A stretch of 64,000 nucleotides of DNA from Petrosia ficiformis (lineage: Eukaryota; Porifera; Demospongiae; Haplosclerida; Petrosiidae): assembly GCA_947044365.1 (NCBI GenBank), contig OX345643.1, positions 2,444,501 to 2,508,500 of the forward strand, in the 5' to 3' direction. The position numbers and the translations under genes are program-made. Below, in pieces: positions 1-11,950 of the stretch (position 1 is the first letter of the stretch; each line of letters opens with the position of its first letter). The notes beneath the pieces were generated by a model. That model did not search any database. It saw nothing but the letters and a program-made list of their open reading frames with translations, and was not told the origin of the DNA.

Positions 1-180
1 CAACCTAATTATACATAAATGTGATGAAAATGGCATGTTTGCATGCGATTTGAACACTTGCAATTCAGCAATTAATTATAGAAAGTCAAGTATGTTTTGT
101 GTAATAAGAGTACTCAAAATACTATAAGCATTTCAGAATAGCTAATATACCCTGCACACATTTCCAATTCAAGGTACATT
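1..180 (+). repeat. Decayed copy of dispanin D/E intron sequence at the window edge
   Basis: The opening bases (gtgatgaaaatggcatgttt, then gatttgaacacttgcaattc and the following text) match the intron between exons 4 and 5 of the plus-strand dispanin genes near 16,605-16,720 and 45,800-45,960. No exon of that gene is visible here. I read it as the tail of a further, decayed cassette copy, so the array continues to the left of the window. Confidence 0.6.
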
Positions 181-244
181 TTCTCTAGTTATAATAATGA
201 TTGCTGTTACATATTGCATTCATAATGTATAATAGGATAAATTA

Positions 245-660
245 AGCAAAAAGAAAATTGTTAAAATAACAAAAGTATTGGTTAGTACAGTTGCAAGGAA
301 TAGTGGAAATTGTAGTTTAATTAGTCATGTAGGTTGTTATGGATATATATGTAATTATAATCCAATAACTGTTATTTCAATTTCATTATGCTGTCTAATA
401 GATGTACAAAGAAGTATAAAAATTATTTTAATTGAGTCATTTTAGGTTTCCAAGCCTTCCTTGTGCATCTAATATGAGATATTAGGCATGACAATTGATT
501 ATAATTGGTATATATATATCTTTCACCTATTTTAATATAAATAGTACAAAGTAGCTATGATGTTCACTGTATTTATCCTGAACAGCCAACTAATTGTTAA
601 ATTCATGCATGCATGCAACTGCACTAACATATATAAGTTATTTTAACAATTCGCAGTGAA
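245..660. mobile_element. MITE family M1, copy 1
   Basis: The left end reads gttaaaataacaaaagtatt followed by ggttagtacagttgcaagg. The right end is an approximate inverted copy (gcaactgcactaac...gttattttaacaattcgcagtg). The same pair of long terminal inverted repeats brackets copies at 4150-4522, 9727-10081 and 42187-42508. There is no coding capacity, so it is a non-autonomous element. Confidence 0.6.
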
Positions 661-1341
661 TTCCTTCCATTATATAATAAGGATATGCATTTTACATGGC
701 TGAAATAACATCAGTTACTGTACAACAAATTCAGAGGAACATAATATAGAATCTATTCCAGACCGGTGCAGTGGGAGAGACAAGACTTTATCTCTATTTG
801 TATGCGAAATTATATAAATGTATTGAAACTTATAAACGTGCACATGCATCTTTTTGGAGGTATCACTAATGGATCATCATACTCCTAAAAGGATAAATAA
901 CAGACTGTGTGTACAGAATTTACAGAAGTCATCATGAAGATGAATGAATGACCAGCACTTGTTTCAGTGACAAACATTTCACTTCACTAAACAGAGCAGT
1001 ATAAAGCCTTACATAGTGAAGGAGAAGAAAGGTTGAAAGAAACAAACCCAATTTCACAGATTAATTACAAAGTAAAAATGATAAATGTGATTATAAAATG
1101 ATGGAAGCAGGTGATTATACCTAGTTTCACTTTAGTTAACCTTGAGTACTACATTTGATTTATTACATGTACACCATGTGCATATACATTCTCATCATAA
1201 CATTCACATAAGTAATAATGACGGCATGCAAAAACCTAATTATAATTGATAACAATTAAACAACAGCCTGCACTATTTGTAATAGGGCCAAAAGAAAAAA
1301 GTAAGGTATTGATTGACAGTTAACACATTTAAAGCACACAA
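661..1341. other. Intergenic, 3' flank of dispanin A
   Basis: No gene seen. Around 960-1085 is a stretch (gacaaacatttcacttcact...caaacccaatttcacag) that recurs near 5170-5290, so it is part of the duplicated dispanin 3' flank. About 1150-1280 also resembles 6300-6420 and 35,745-36,060 downstream of the other minus-strand dispanins. Confidence 0.5.
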
Positions 1342-3472
1342 TTAGCAGGAATAATAATAATCATAATCATCTTGTTTAAATTTAATATTGTTGATGGCTT
1401 CACATATATCTGTAGTATAGGACAAATTCATGGAGATCAATGTGATAATTCCACAAAAACCAAGGAAAACAAGAATGGACCCAAAACAGCAAGAAACAAA
1501 AATACACGTATGAGCCAATCCAACTTTGGCAAGCCTTATATCATGTCTTCCAGTCTCACCAGCAGAAATTGCCTAATATGTAAAAATTAACATTGGGAAG
1601 AAGTTAGAAATGACAAAAACACTCGGTCAATATCTTTATTACAATACATGTTGACAAAGCAACATGCAGTTCAGTTCCCCGGAGGTAATATAGGCAACAC
1701 CCTATGAATATATGCACTCGCATGCAGTGCAGAACCCTCGCGACAAGTGTGATTTGGGAAACAAGAATGATTCGTCAGTCACTGATAAGAAAACATGATA
1801 ACTGCAGTGGACAATATTTGACTGTAATGATAATTATTATTACAGTTATTATACTGAGATTATATTACAATTTACACTCCAAGTCTTACTAAGAGTATAT
1901 AATTCCTAGTATAAGAAGCGCAGAGTTAAAATCAAGAATAAATTAGAAATAGTTTTGTGCCTTCCATCCTGTGAATGAAAAGAAACGTGTGGAGCCATAA
2001 AGTCAGCTCAAAGTTGTAGCAGCCACTACTTATACTTCAATTCAAGCTGTGATTCGAAAGCGATACTTCAAGCAAGATGAGTTATGTTCAGTGAACTCTT
2101 TTGCTACCAGATGTCTTCTCAAAGTTGTGAAATGACAACTGTGAGTTATAAAAATTGTTATAACTTTAAAACGGAAAGCTTTTAGCAAACGCCTGTTGTT
2201 ATTTTTGATCCTTGTATGATTTGAAGTGTGCTGGTAGTATTTTCAAAGCGCTAAGGTTCATAGGTTCACTGGAATTTTGCCAACGGACAGATAGGCACTA
2301 TGATTATAGTAACCCTCCAGTCTGCCTACACAAGCAAAGGTTAATAACGCGAATTCCCCAAAGTACAAAGTTATAATAATGGTTTGTTTTAATTTATAAC
2401 AAACCAACCAAACTGGTTGAAACAACAAACCATTTTAAGACTAAAATTAAATTAAAGTTTGATCACATTCATGATAACTTCAAAATTAGAATGTAGTCAT
2501 TTATTAGTGTCTAGTTTAATGTCATAAGGTTAATAATAACACACAATTATCAATAATAGAACAATGGATTACAATTTGACATACACAAAAAAGAACATGA
2601 AGAATAATTATATGAAAATAGTGTCAGAAAAACATTGTTGGTCATTCCAGAGGTCATTTATAAAAATAGGATAATGCTACTAAAACTGCAACTTACATTA
2701 CTTCATACTAGTGAAGTCTGCCAATAGCTCATTTGAGCAACCAATGTATGTAGTTTTCCCAAAAATTTGCCAACACACACAGACGCATGATTATCATATC
2801 CTTCTGCTCTGCCACAAGGATAAAAATCAAAAACTAATCATACATTATCGCCAGGTTTTAAAACAACAGTATTGGTATACCAGAACTCACATCCAAACAC
2901 ATACCTCTTTAGCTGTCATATATGCTGGGATAGTACATATCAACATCACAACTCCTATCCCAGAGAAAGAAAACAACACGGTCAGGATGATAGCCAGTAC
3001 AAGATACATATATGCATCAATATTCTGAGGATTTACAGGATTTGTTTGTTCATGGTACTGTACACTGCCAGGTGCCTGACTCTAAAAGGAACGAAAAACA
3101 AACACAAACTCTTGTATTTTAGAAATGCTGTAAGACTACCTGGTAGGCTACATTGTACTGTGGGACAATTGTAGGAGCTGTAGCTAATATTGAAAAGACA
3201 CATAAACTATTTGCACATCTTGACAGTGTATATAATATTTAACTTACGAGCAGCAGAGTATAATGGAGGTCTTTGATCACTAGAAACTATTCTAGGCTAG
3301 AATGTTCAATTTGCAACATAAGTATAATCTGCTTAAAGAAAACGATAATGATTACCTGTTGATGGGGTTCTCTTGGCTGTTGATTATAAAGTAGTGCCTG
3401 ATTTTCTGTATAATTATGAAAGAAAGAATAAATAATTATTATAATAACAGAATGAACTTCACCGTTCGACAT
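1342..3472 (-). CDS. Dispanin A (CD225/IFITM-like two-pass membrane protein), six exons
   Basis: I reconstructed this as complement(1342-1572, 2905-3081, 3140-3183, 3248-3296, 3356-3405, 3463-3472), predicting about 186 residues with consistent GT-AG boundaries and phases 1,0,1,0,0. Exon 1 codes only Met-Ser-Asn plus one base. Exons 2-4 give a short Pro/Gln/Tyr-rich cytosolic-type N terminus. The 177-nt exon carries the first hydrophobic segment (YMYLVLAIILTVLFSFSGIG). The last exon carries the CD225-type loop GETGRHDIRLAKVG, a second hydrophobic segment with a Cys-Cys pair, and an acidic Tyr-rich tail. CD225 proteins are small two-pass membrane proteins; some (IFITM) block viral fusion, others act in membrane traffic or synapses. 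The specific role here is unknown. The gene is divergent from the asteroid remnant at 3778. Exon 1 is the least certain part, but its position and donor (ACG|GTGAAG) are conserved in paralogue B. Confidence 0.75.
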
Positions 3473-4149
3473 CTCAGAGAAAGTAATAGCATTGAGTGCG
3501 GCTGGGAACAAGACTAAATCATTGGGTGCAGACTGACCAATCAAATTCGTTGGATCATGGGAGGAACTTGCATTCGTCTGGGCTCCCCTAGACCCACGCA
3601 TTCGCTTATCCTGAAATTAAATGAAGCGACAGAGCTGTCATCAAGTTGAGATGAGAGATGACAGACTGAAGGAAACTCGATTTATCAAAAATAAGTATTA
3701 TATCATCGTTGACTCAGTAATTGCAAAATTGACGGGTAGAGTGGGACAAGGGAAATAAGGGGTGTTGTCGAACAGCAATGAGAATTTATGGACTCGACTC
3801 CTATATATGTGTTACAGAATTTTTAAGGATGGTCAAGCGTCGTCTTGGATGGAAAACATGTGGTAGTAAATGGTAATGGGGTTTGTTGTGATATCTCTGC
3901 TAATATAGACAGATAACAACTCTGGAGTAGCATAATTATATTTGCTACCATAATTTGGACTAGTGCTGCCACGACATGATAATTTTTCCATGTAATATTA
4001 TTTCATGAATGGCACATGATATGATAATGCCATGATATTACCAGTTAATAAGTAATGTATATGTATTATCATGGACACCATGGTAGTTCAAGAATAAACG
4101 AGCGCCATCAAGACAAGACCTTCACCTACATGGGAAACACATGTGAAAC

Positions 4150-4522
4150 ACTGCAAAAATGAAATCGTTAAAATAACTAATTTACTGGTCAGTACAGTTG
4201 CAAGTAATAGTGGAAATTGCAATTTAATTAGTCGTTTAGGTTGTTATGGATACGCAAACATGTATTTGTAATCCATAATTGTAATTTCCTTATCATGTCT
4301 ATTAGATGTACAAAGAAGCATAATAAATGTTTTAATTATATCTTTGTAGGCTGATTATAATTAGTTACATATAGCTATATTTTATGTATTTTAATATAAA
4401 ATGTATAAAGTAGCTATGGCATTAGATGTATGTATCCTGAACAACCAGCTAATTGTTAAATCCTTGTAACTATACTAACCAATACCTTTGTTATTCAACA
4501 ATTCTATTTTTGCATGCAGTGT
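4150..4522. mobile_element. MITE family M1, best-preserved copy
   Basis: The left terminus is cactgcaaaaatgaaat followed by gttaaaataac and a block ending cagttgcaag. The right terminus, read in reverse complement, gives the same order (cactgcatgcaaaaatag, attgttgaataac, gtatagttacaag). Terminal inverted repeats therefore span roughly 55 bases at each end with mismatches. There is no ORF inside. Confidence 0.65.
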
Positions 4523-4567
4523 ACATAATGCACAAAAAAGCTCGTTATAATTAAACAACAATAAAAA

Positions 4568-4812
4568 ACATTTTCAATATTGTCAAAACCCAAAAAGCAT
4601 GTGAACAAGGTTAGGTGTGATCCAAAATTAAATAAACTACTTCCATATAACCCTACATAAGTACTTACACCACAAAATACAAAGTGTTGTACTTATGTAG
4701 GGCTATATGGAAGTGGTTTATTTAATTTTGGATCCAACCTAACCTTAATTGTTCACATGCTTTTTGGGTTTTGACATCTCTGCCTCTTCTTTCATTTTTA
4801 TTGAAAATGTTT
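4568..4812. mobile_element. Foldback (hairpin) element
   Basis: Two arms of about 100 bases are near-perfect inverted complements. The left arm contains tcaaaacccaaaaagcatgt, ccaaaattaaataaac and cttccatat. The right arm contains atatggaag, gtttatttaattttgg and acatgctttttgggttttga. The centre (cttacaccacaaaatacaaag) forms the loop. This is a foldback MITE or a long hairpin. It sits between the two remnants of the asteroid pseudogene. Confidence 0.75.
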
Positions 4813-5000
4813 TTTTGTATATATATATACAATCAAGTCATACTACACGTCAAACAATAATAGCACCACTAGCTAAACATACATATAACAAGATTAATTT
4901 TGAATGAGTCTTTGTTTTTTACATACTTAGGTTCAAAAGTTTTGATGATCTTACTTCTTTCCTTCTCCAACCCACACTTGTAAAAGAGATAAAGGTACAT

Positions 5001-6420
5001 ATGGTCTCTACATTTTCTTTTGAGTTGATTGTAGTTATATAACATTTTGTTAGAGTTGGTATTGATAATTTGATATACATAATGTTAAAATAAAACATTT
5101 ACAAAAAGCGGTGTAACAATCTCTAGCACATGCTAGAATATACAGTAAATAATATCACAAATTCATTATTTTAGTGACAAACATTCCCACTTCACCAAAC
5201 AGAACCTTGGATAGCTAAGGAAAAAACAATGAAAGGGTAAAGAAGAGACAAACCCAGTTTCACAGAATAATTTGTTACAAAGTAAAATGAAGTATATAGT
5301 AGTGTTGTTTTAGTTTCTTACTAGTTACTATGTACATTATATTTATACTTATAATAACAAATAGTATTCGTTGTATATATCTAAATTACTGTAAGTCTCT
5401 TTATGTAATTTATACTGTGAATCAACAAGTGTTGCTTACATTCTTACTATGTACATATATTTATACTTATAATAACAAATAATATCTGTTGTATCTAAAT
5501 TACTATGAGATTCTTTATTGTGTAATGTACTTTAATATACTAGTTAATATAGATATATATGTGGCCTCAGGAGCATATTATTAATATTGAAACTCAAAAC
5601 ATGAGTGATAGTACTATTTTACTGTAAGAAAAGATTGATGCAACAGTTAGAATCATATTTTTTTTTTACCTATTTCCATCTTTTTAAGTAGTTTGTAAGT
5701 TTCATTTTCCAACAGAAATGGCTATAATAGAGCAGTGCTAAAAATTAGTGATACACATGAACATATACTAGAAAAAGGAGTGAACACAGGTATATATAGG
5801 TATAGGTATAGGCAATTTTAGTTGCCTGTAAAATCTGTATCTGATTATAGGCAAAACCTAGTTTAAGTACAACGCTAATATTAACATGTCAATATTAAAA
5901 AAGACAAGAGTACTATCATGGGTTTTTCCTTGAAAGTGAATTGGACAAATCACATAGCTAAGCATAAAATGGATCAAATGTTTAAAACTATATGGTTGGG
6001 TGGAGATTTGACCCTTTGCAGGTCAGTCAAGTGTCCAGTTTATAGGTTGAGCTAGTAGTAATTATGAGAAGCTTTAGCCCCTGCTTTAAGTAAGGCATTA
6101 TGACTTTTAGTTAAAACTAACTAAAATGATAAAAATGGCCAATAATGGGCACTTTAGGTTAGCTAAAACCCTTTTAGTAAGCCCATATTATTTTTGTTAT
6201 TGAACTATAACTAAAAGTGGTCATTTTTGTTGTACTAAAACATATATAGTATATAGCCAGTTTCAATAAACATTAGTATTACCAATATTTCAATCCATGT
6301 GCATATGCAATACAACCCATCTTATCATTTTTATCACTATACTCAAATAAATAACAACTGCCTGCAAAAACAAGAAAGTATAAATGAACAACAGCATGCA
6401 ATATGTGTAACAGGACTATA
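5001..6420. other. Intergenic; decayed asteroid 3' flank and dispanin 3' flank
   Basis: No gene seen. At 5340-5600 are blocks (atttatacttataataac; gtggcctcaggagcatatta) shared with the asteroid 3' flank at 26,035-26,660. At about 6085-6240 is a degenerate copy of the AACTAAAA-rich MITE found in family F introns (gactttagttaaaactaac...aactataactaaaagtggtc). At 6290-6420 the text matches the dispanin C 3' flank at 35,900-36,060. Confidence 0.5.
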
Positions 6421-7462
6421 GTAAGTTTGTCTCCCGTAGAGATCAGGCATTGGCCATCATCGTATTGTCAATAGATCCATCTGTGCTATACCTAATCGGT
6501 GATCCCAAGGACAAAGTGAAAGTGTAGATTTTCCTGTCCTGGGCTAACAAGTAGTGTTGTTCTAGTTCTTGGATACTAGAACTAATATAATTTTAGTTTT
6601 GGCCTTTTTCATTTTAGTTTTAGTACCAAGAACTAGAATTGGTACTAGAACTACAAATATGTATGTATGTATGTATGCATGTATGTATGCATGTACGTAT
6701 GCATGTATGTATTTATGTATGTATGTATGTATGTATGTATCAGAGTTTTTGATAAGTTTTTAAGCATGGGCCAAATTGGCTCAGCAATGGTTAGTGTGTG
6801 CGCCATTGGGAATACATCTTGAGCCAATTAACTAAGAGTTAATGCTGTTAGTGACAATATAATCATAATTAATTGTGTTATCTGGCCCAAAGAAAGAACT
6901 ATGCAGGGCCAGATAAGAAGCTCTTTGTGCCAATGGTGCGCCATATAAGCTTATCAAAAACACTGGTATGTATGTATGTAAGTGTGCATCCATTGTCTCA
7001 GGTGTCTTTCTTTCTATCTACATCTCCGATAACATCATGTATGTATGTATATAATTATTATATTTTGTCAAGAACTAGAAACGTAACTAGAACTAAAAAA
7101 ATATAATTTTTGTTAAGAACTGTAATTGGTACTAGAACTAAAAATAAAAATATATTTGTTAAGAACTAGAATTGGTATTAGAACTAATTTTTTCTAATAG
7201 AACTTTAATTAGTACAGTAACTAACTATAATTAGTACAGTAACTAACTATAATTATCACTACTAGCATTTTACAACTTCTTTTGAACAGCTGATGAGTAC
7301 CAGCAACTAGCATTATGGAACTAGTATTGGGACAATAAGACAGAACTATAACTGGAACTAAAATTATCAATAATTATAAAGATTCTGGAACAATAACTGG
7401 AAGTATAAACAACAACAAAAAAGTTACAGAACTGGAACTGGAACTTTTAAACTACAACAACA
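6421..7462. mobile_element. About 1-kb insertion 3' of dispanin B, absent from paralogue C
   Basis: Flanking sequence (gtgtaacaggactata before, acatgtaatt...ttcaatg after) is contiguous in the paralogous dispanin C flank at about 36,035-36,075, so 6421-7462 is an insertion relative to it. From 6553 it starts gtgttgttctagttcttgg, and its right end is ggaacttttaaactacaaca followed by acac, an imperfect terminal inverted repeat. The interior is built of variants of 'aactagaactaaaat'. It also holds an ATGT microsatellite. The short ORFs inside show no family signature. Confidence 0.55.
6655..6740 (+). repeat. ATGT/GTATGC microsatellite
   Basis: Tandem tetranucleotide tract (atgt)n with interspersed gcatg units, inside the 6421-7462 insertion. 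A shorter tract of the same type lies at 6966-6982 and 7038-7052. Confidence 0.9.
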
Positions 7463-7524
7463 CACATGTAATTATATTCAATGCTGAAAGAGGTATTGAA
7501 AGTTAACACAATTATGGTTGGTAA

Positions 7525-9352
7525 TTAGCAGTAGTAGTAATCATAATAACCATCACCATTTTCCTTAATATCGTTTATGGCATTGCATATATATGTAGTA
7601 TAGCTCAAATTCAAGGAGATCACTGTGACAATTCCACTGACAGTAAGGAAAACAAGAATGGACCCAAAACAGCAAGAAATAAAAATAAACATTTGAGCCA
7701 CTCCAACTTTGGCAAGCCTTATATCATGTCTTCCAGTCTCACCAGCAGTAATTGCCTATGTAAAAATTAATATTAGAAAGGAAATAGAAACAGCAAAAGC
7801 ATTGGGTGAATATCTGTATTACAAATACATGCTGACGCTCCAATTTAATCCACAGTCAGGGGTAACTAGGAGTCTGAGATAAATGTGTTATGATGACTGT
7901 GTGATATCGATATATGGAACAAAGTCATGAATTAAAATTTCTTGTTCTCAGTTCTCAATACATTATAACAGGAGCTTATGAGCATCACAAAGTGATGTGA
8001 AGGAGTGTCAAACTTCAGCATATTTTACAATCCATATGCATGTCGTTGAATGACACGTTTAGCAATTTTTCTTATATGGAAAATACAATTACCCTGTCAC
8101 ACATGTGATAAAATTATTACTAGACTAACGTTACATCACTAAATTGACACAAATTCTTAGCAGCATATTCATATATGAAGGAAATCTGGAGGTTTTGTTC
8201 AACAACAGTTGGATACACAAGTTTGATACTCCTTCATTCCTAAAAATATTTGTACCAAAAATGGAATGCCTGATAAACTAATTCTCTATGCCCAACCTAC
8301 CAAAACAGGTTTCTCTTTAAACATCAGTGGCTCAATATCAATATGGAATTACATTGTTGTGCATTCAAAAGGTCAAAGTTTATGGAGGGTTATTGGTATA
8401 ATAACGGATTTAATTAAAAGTGAATACCTAGTGATCTATAGAACTAAAACTAAATGAATATTCTGATAAATTGACTACAAAATGTACAATATATAACTAA
8501 ATTAAAGTCTGCATGATGACTTCAAAATCTGTTGACTTTATATGTATTATAGTGTATATAGTTCATGTCATATGGTACACTACATAAGGTACATGATTAT
8601 ACTTAATTCAATAATAAAGCAATTAAATTTTGACTTACACAAAGAGAATGGGAAGAATAATTACATGAAAATAGCGCAGATAAAAACATGGTTGATCACT
8701 CCGAACCAAACTTTTGAACATTTTTCATGTCAAGATGAATATGAATGACCTTTATTAAATATCACATAGAGATACCAAAACTGAAACTTTATAACAAATA
8801 AACCACAAACTAAACTGGCCTATAAAATTTCCCCATACTAAAGCAACTGTAGTACCAAAACACATATTCAATCACATACCTCTTTAGCAGTCATAAAAGC
8901 TGGGATGGTACATATCAACATCACAACTCCTATCCCAGAGAAAGAAAACAACACGGTCAGGATGATAGCCAGAGCAAGATACATATATCCATCAATATTC
9001 TGAGGATTTACAGGATTTGTTTGTCCATGGTACTGTACACTGCGAGGCGGCTGACTCTAAAAGGAAAGAAGAACAAACACAAAACACATAAAACCCAGCA
9101 CTTACACATTGTATATTATTATACTTACGAGCTGCAGAGTATGATGGAGGTATTTGATCATTAGTTAGTATTATCTAGAATGTTCAATTTATAACATGTA
9201 AATGAAACGTTTATTAGCATAAAAAACGATATTACCTGTTGCTGGGGGTCTGTTGGTAGTTGATTATAAAGTAGTGCCTGTCTTTCTGTATGAAATAAAT
9301 AAAATAATTAATAATGTTTTAATATTATTACAGGCACTTCACCGTTGGCCAT
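7525..9352 (-). CDS. Dispanin B (CD225/IFITM-like), one small exon deleted
   Basis: Exons that align with dispanin A are complement(7525-7755, 8880-9056, 9129-9174, 9236-9285, 9343-9352). The two CD225 halves are intact: hydrophobic segment YMYLALAIILTVLFSFSGIG, loop GETGRHDIRLAKVG, second hydrophobic segment, acidic Tyr-rich end. The 44-nt exon present in A (3140-3183) and C (38366-38409) has been deleted together with its flanks between 9057 and 9128. Its neighbour (9129-9174, 46 nt) enters in phase 0 and leaves in phase 1, so including it would shift the frame and meet an early stop. Skipping it joins exon 9236-9285 directly to 8880-9056 in phase 0 and restores about 155 residues. I infer that the functional transcript, if any, skips both small exons. 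Exon 1 codes Met-Ala-Asn plus one base (ACG|GTGAAG donor). Confidence 0.65.
7940..8457 (+). repeat. Shared block in the long intron of dispanins B and C with decayed coding look
   Basis: The block parallels 36,490-37,030. Plus-strand reading gives related peptides in both copies (for example LILYAQPT, KGQSLWRVIGIITDL, KSEYLV), and the second copy has a longer open stretch from 36,478 to 36,765. Substitutions and small indels break the frame differently in each copy. I do not recognise the family. It may be the relic of a gene or element captured in the ancestral intron, or chance open reading in a duplicated intron. Confidence 0.3.
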
Positions 9353-10910
9353 CTTGAAGAGCTAGGGGGAGGGAATTTAATTATTAAACGTTATTAACTA
9401 ATAATTAATGACAAAAATTGGCAACTGTGCATCATATTTGTTGAGTTGTTTTCATTTTTTCTATTAGCTTGTGAGTTTAATATTTCAACAGCAGTGCTAA
9501 AACATTAATGTGATGTACATGTGCATAATTATATGAATAAGTAAGGACATTGGTAGCTATAGGCAGCCTGCATAAGTGCAGCATCACTAGTGTAATATAT
9601 ATGCATACAAATATACAAGAACATATGAGGAAGTTGAACACAGCAAGTGCAAATATAATTAAGGCGGCATGAAGAATATGAATGAAAACTTTATACTGAG
9701 TAATAACATATCTACAATGCTATTCACAGCAAAATGAAATAAGGTTAGTATAATACAGTTGCAAGGAATAGAATGAAATTTAGTTTGTCAATTGTCATAG
9801 AGGATGTTTTGGCTACATGCAGATGTTACTATATGCATCATGTATTGAAAAATATAGGTTTACAAACCCTTTGATAGCCAGATACAATTACATATACTTT
9901 AGTATAAATTATACTAAATCTTTGACATGAAATAGAGTAGACAACACCCAAAATGCTTTGGGCTTCATTATATTTGGCTGTCAGTGGCATTAGTATGCTG
10001 ATTAGCCAACTTATTGTTAAATCCTTGCAACTGTACTAAACAATAAATTAATTATTTTAACTATTTTGTTTTTGCAGTGTTCTACTTGATGCGTAGAATG
10101 TAAAAACAATTGTTATGGACAGACTTTTACTACTGCAGTATATAGTCTCTAATGGTTCTTACAGTTAGAAGTAATGCACTGAAGTAACAGAACTGGCATC
10201 ACAATGAGATGAAAGATGATAATACTGAAAGTCCATACCTCAATAGTCATTTAATTTTATCAACCACATAATTACAGAAAGTGGGAAAAACTGATGCAAG
10301 TATATAATTATATCACTGCAAAAACACAGTTGTTACAATTACTCATTTATTATTTAGCTGCTTCAAAAGTGACATTTACTATCAAGTTGTATACGAATGA
10401 CACCTCGTTTTGTAGCCTACATGCTTTTGGTTTCATAACAATTATTTCTGTTTGATGTATGTAATTATAAAGAGACAATGAAACTCAATTATAGCCAATC
10501 AATTTGGTTAAAATAACAAATCAGATGTCCCTGAGTATCAAGAAGTGCAAACCAAATCTAATATATAATATTATATAACCAGATAGCTAAAAAGATAGTC
10601 TGATTCTAATTCTGGAACTCGTCCATGGTGTCAATGCAAAAAAAAAAAAATTTGTTATAGACTTTTAAATTTTAATACTGAAGTGACCTCTAATGGTTCT
10701 TGAAGAAGTTTAGAAGTGAAGTAACAGAACTGCCATCAATTACATGTATAAAATTGGAAAAATTAATTTAAGCAGATATCATGTTACTCATGAATTTCGT
10801 AATGAAGGGCGAGACAAGGATACACCTACAAAAAAATAAGGGGCGTTACAGAGTAATTATATAGTGGGCGGTTGTCAAGCATACACTCTCGCGCAATACA
10901 TGCAAGCAAA
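9353..10910. other. Intergenic between divergent dispanin B and asteroid pseudogene; M1 MITE inside
   Basis: No gene seen. A degenerate M1 MITE lies at about 9727-10081 (agcaaaatgaaataaggtta...cagttgcaaggaatag, and cttgcaactgtactaaac...gttttTGCAGTG at the other end). About 10,160-10,910 parallels the upstream region of the other MGIYGL genes (39,400-40,136 and 49,370-50,074). Just before the ATG is a conserved GC-richer core, ggggcgttac and agtgggcgg at 10,838-10,873. Confidence 0.55.
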
Positions 10911-11950
10911 ATGGGAATTTATGGACTCGACTCCTATGTGTCAAAGAATTTTCAAGAATGGTCAAGAGTCGTCTTGGACGGAAAACATGTGGTAGTAAAT
11001 GGTAATGGGGTTTGTGGTCATATCTCTGCTAATATGGATACAGATAATAGCACTGGACTAGACTTGGACTTAACTGCTTGCATCAAAAGTAAATTTCAAC
11101 TTTTGCTGAATCATAATAATATTTATTCGTCCTTTAATTATTTTTGAAAGGGGTTTTACTTCTGAATACTATGAAGCCACAGGAATTGCCAAGAAGCACA
11201 TTGAACGATCAGTAAACACTACCTCAAAGGTGAGATCTGTGATTACACAGTTAGCTGATGCAGTTTTCTATTCTGTGATAAAAGAGCTGAAATTACCAAT
11301 GTTGCTGATAAAATATCCAGATGGTCATAAAAGATTGCATCCATTGCTAAACACTATCATTGTCCTCTTCTTGGTGCTGATACAAGCTTTTTTTTCTTTG
11401 ACCTCCCACATGGGTATATACCGTGGAATAAAATAACACCTGAGGGAGATAAGCTAGTTGGAAAAGCCGTCGCATTTAACACACTCTGGTCTGAGTTTGG
11501 TTTGCATACCAAGGAAGTTCCTCTAATACTCCCATCATTACTCGGTACAAACTATCTTACTGGATTGTGCGATAAGAGTGAAGAAATGTGTCAAATGATT
11601 AATAGCAACACAAGCTACACACGTAGCAAGATTGAACAAGTTCTTCATTTTCTGCAGAGGTTCAAAAATTTTGACGAGTTTCTTTCATATCTCCCACCCA
11701 CACTTGCAGAAGAGTTCATTCCACATCATGCTAATGTACTGCAGAATTTCACTATGCAAAACATCAATGGGCTTGATGATTTTAAACTAAAGCTTCCGCC
11801 CACTTCAGCTATGAGACGAATTCCTACATGGCTAGAAACAAAGATTACAAATGGTGATGCCTTCGCAAACTTTGTAGTTTACTTTTTGACTTCCAACACT
11901 GGTATGACATTAGTGCGTAAGCCTGGCAACTTTCTTCATTTAGCTTTATG
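10911..11950 (+). pseudogene. Asteroid-like pseudogene (MGIYGL subfamily), frameshifted and 3' truncated
   Basis: The ATG at 10911 begins MGIYGLDSYVSKNF as in the copy at 50075. An indel at about 11,118-11,135 (before the Phe-Glu-Arg-Gly motif) breaks the frame. A second break, one A missing in the poly-A run of 'cataaaagattgc', lies near 11,333. Reading resumes in the frame that is open at 11,502-11,946. The gene stops matching its paralogues at about 11,946 (after Gly-Asn-Phe-Leu-His-Leu), where a 143-bp minisatellite begins, so the C-terminal 200 or so codons are missing. XPG-type N-terminal motifs are recognisable (VVLDGKHVVVNGNG). No functional protein is expected. It is closest to the 5' two thirds of the copy at 50075. 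Confidence 0.85.

Larger units (their letters stand above)
3778..5000 (+). pseudogene. Asteroid-like pseudogene, badly decayed and split by two MITE insertions
   Basis: From 3778 the text parallels the 5' end of the intact paralogues at 40137 and 50075 (gaatttatggactcgactcc, ggatggtcaag, gtcttggatggaaaacatgt), but with a frameshift around 3805-3820 and further indels; similarity stops near 3930. A second block at about 4928-4992 (ttcaaaagttttgatgat...ccaacccacacttg) matches the middle of the gene (Phe-Asp-Glu-Phe-Leu region). Between them sit an M1 MITE (4150-4522) and a foldback element (4568-4812). Sequence after 5340 matches the asteroid 3' flank at 26,035-26,660. No product is possible. 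It lies head to head with dispanin A, as the intact asteroid gene does with dispanin C. Confidence 0.75.

Noticed and set aside
3287..3601. Minus-strand ORF of 104 codons beginning Met-Arg-Gly-Ser as the dispanin A N terminus
   Set aside because: It runs through intron sequence; the spliced model with a 10-nt first exon is conserved in B and explains all exon phases.
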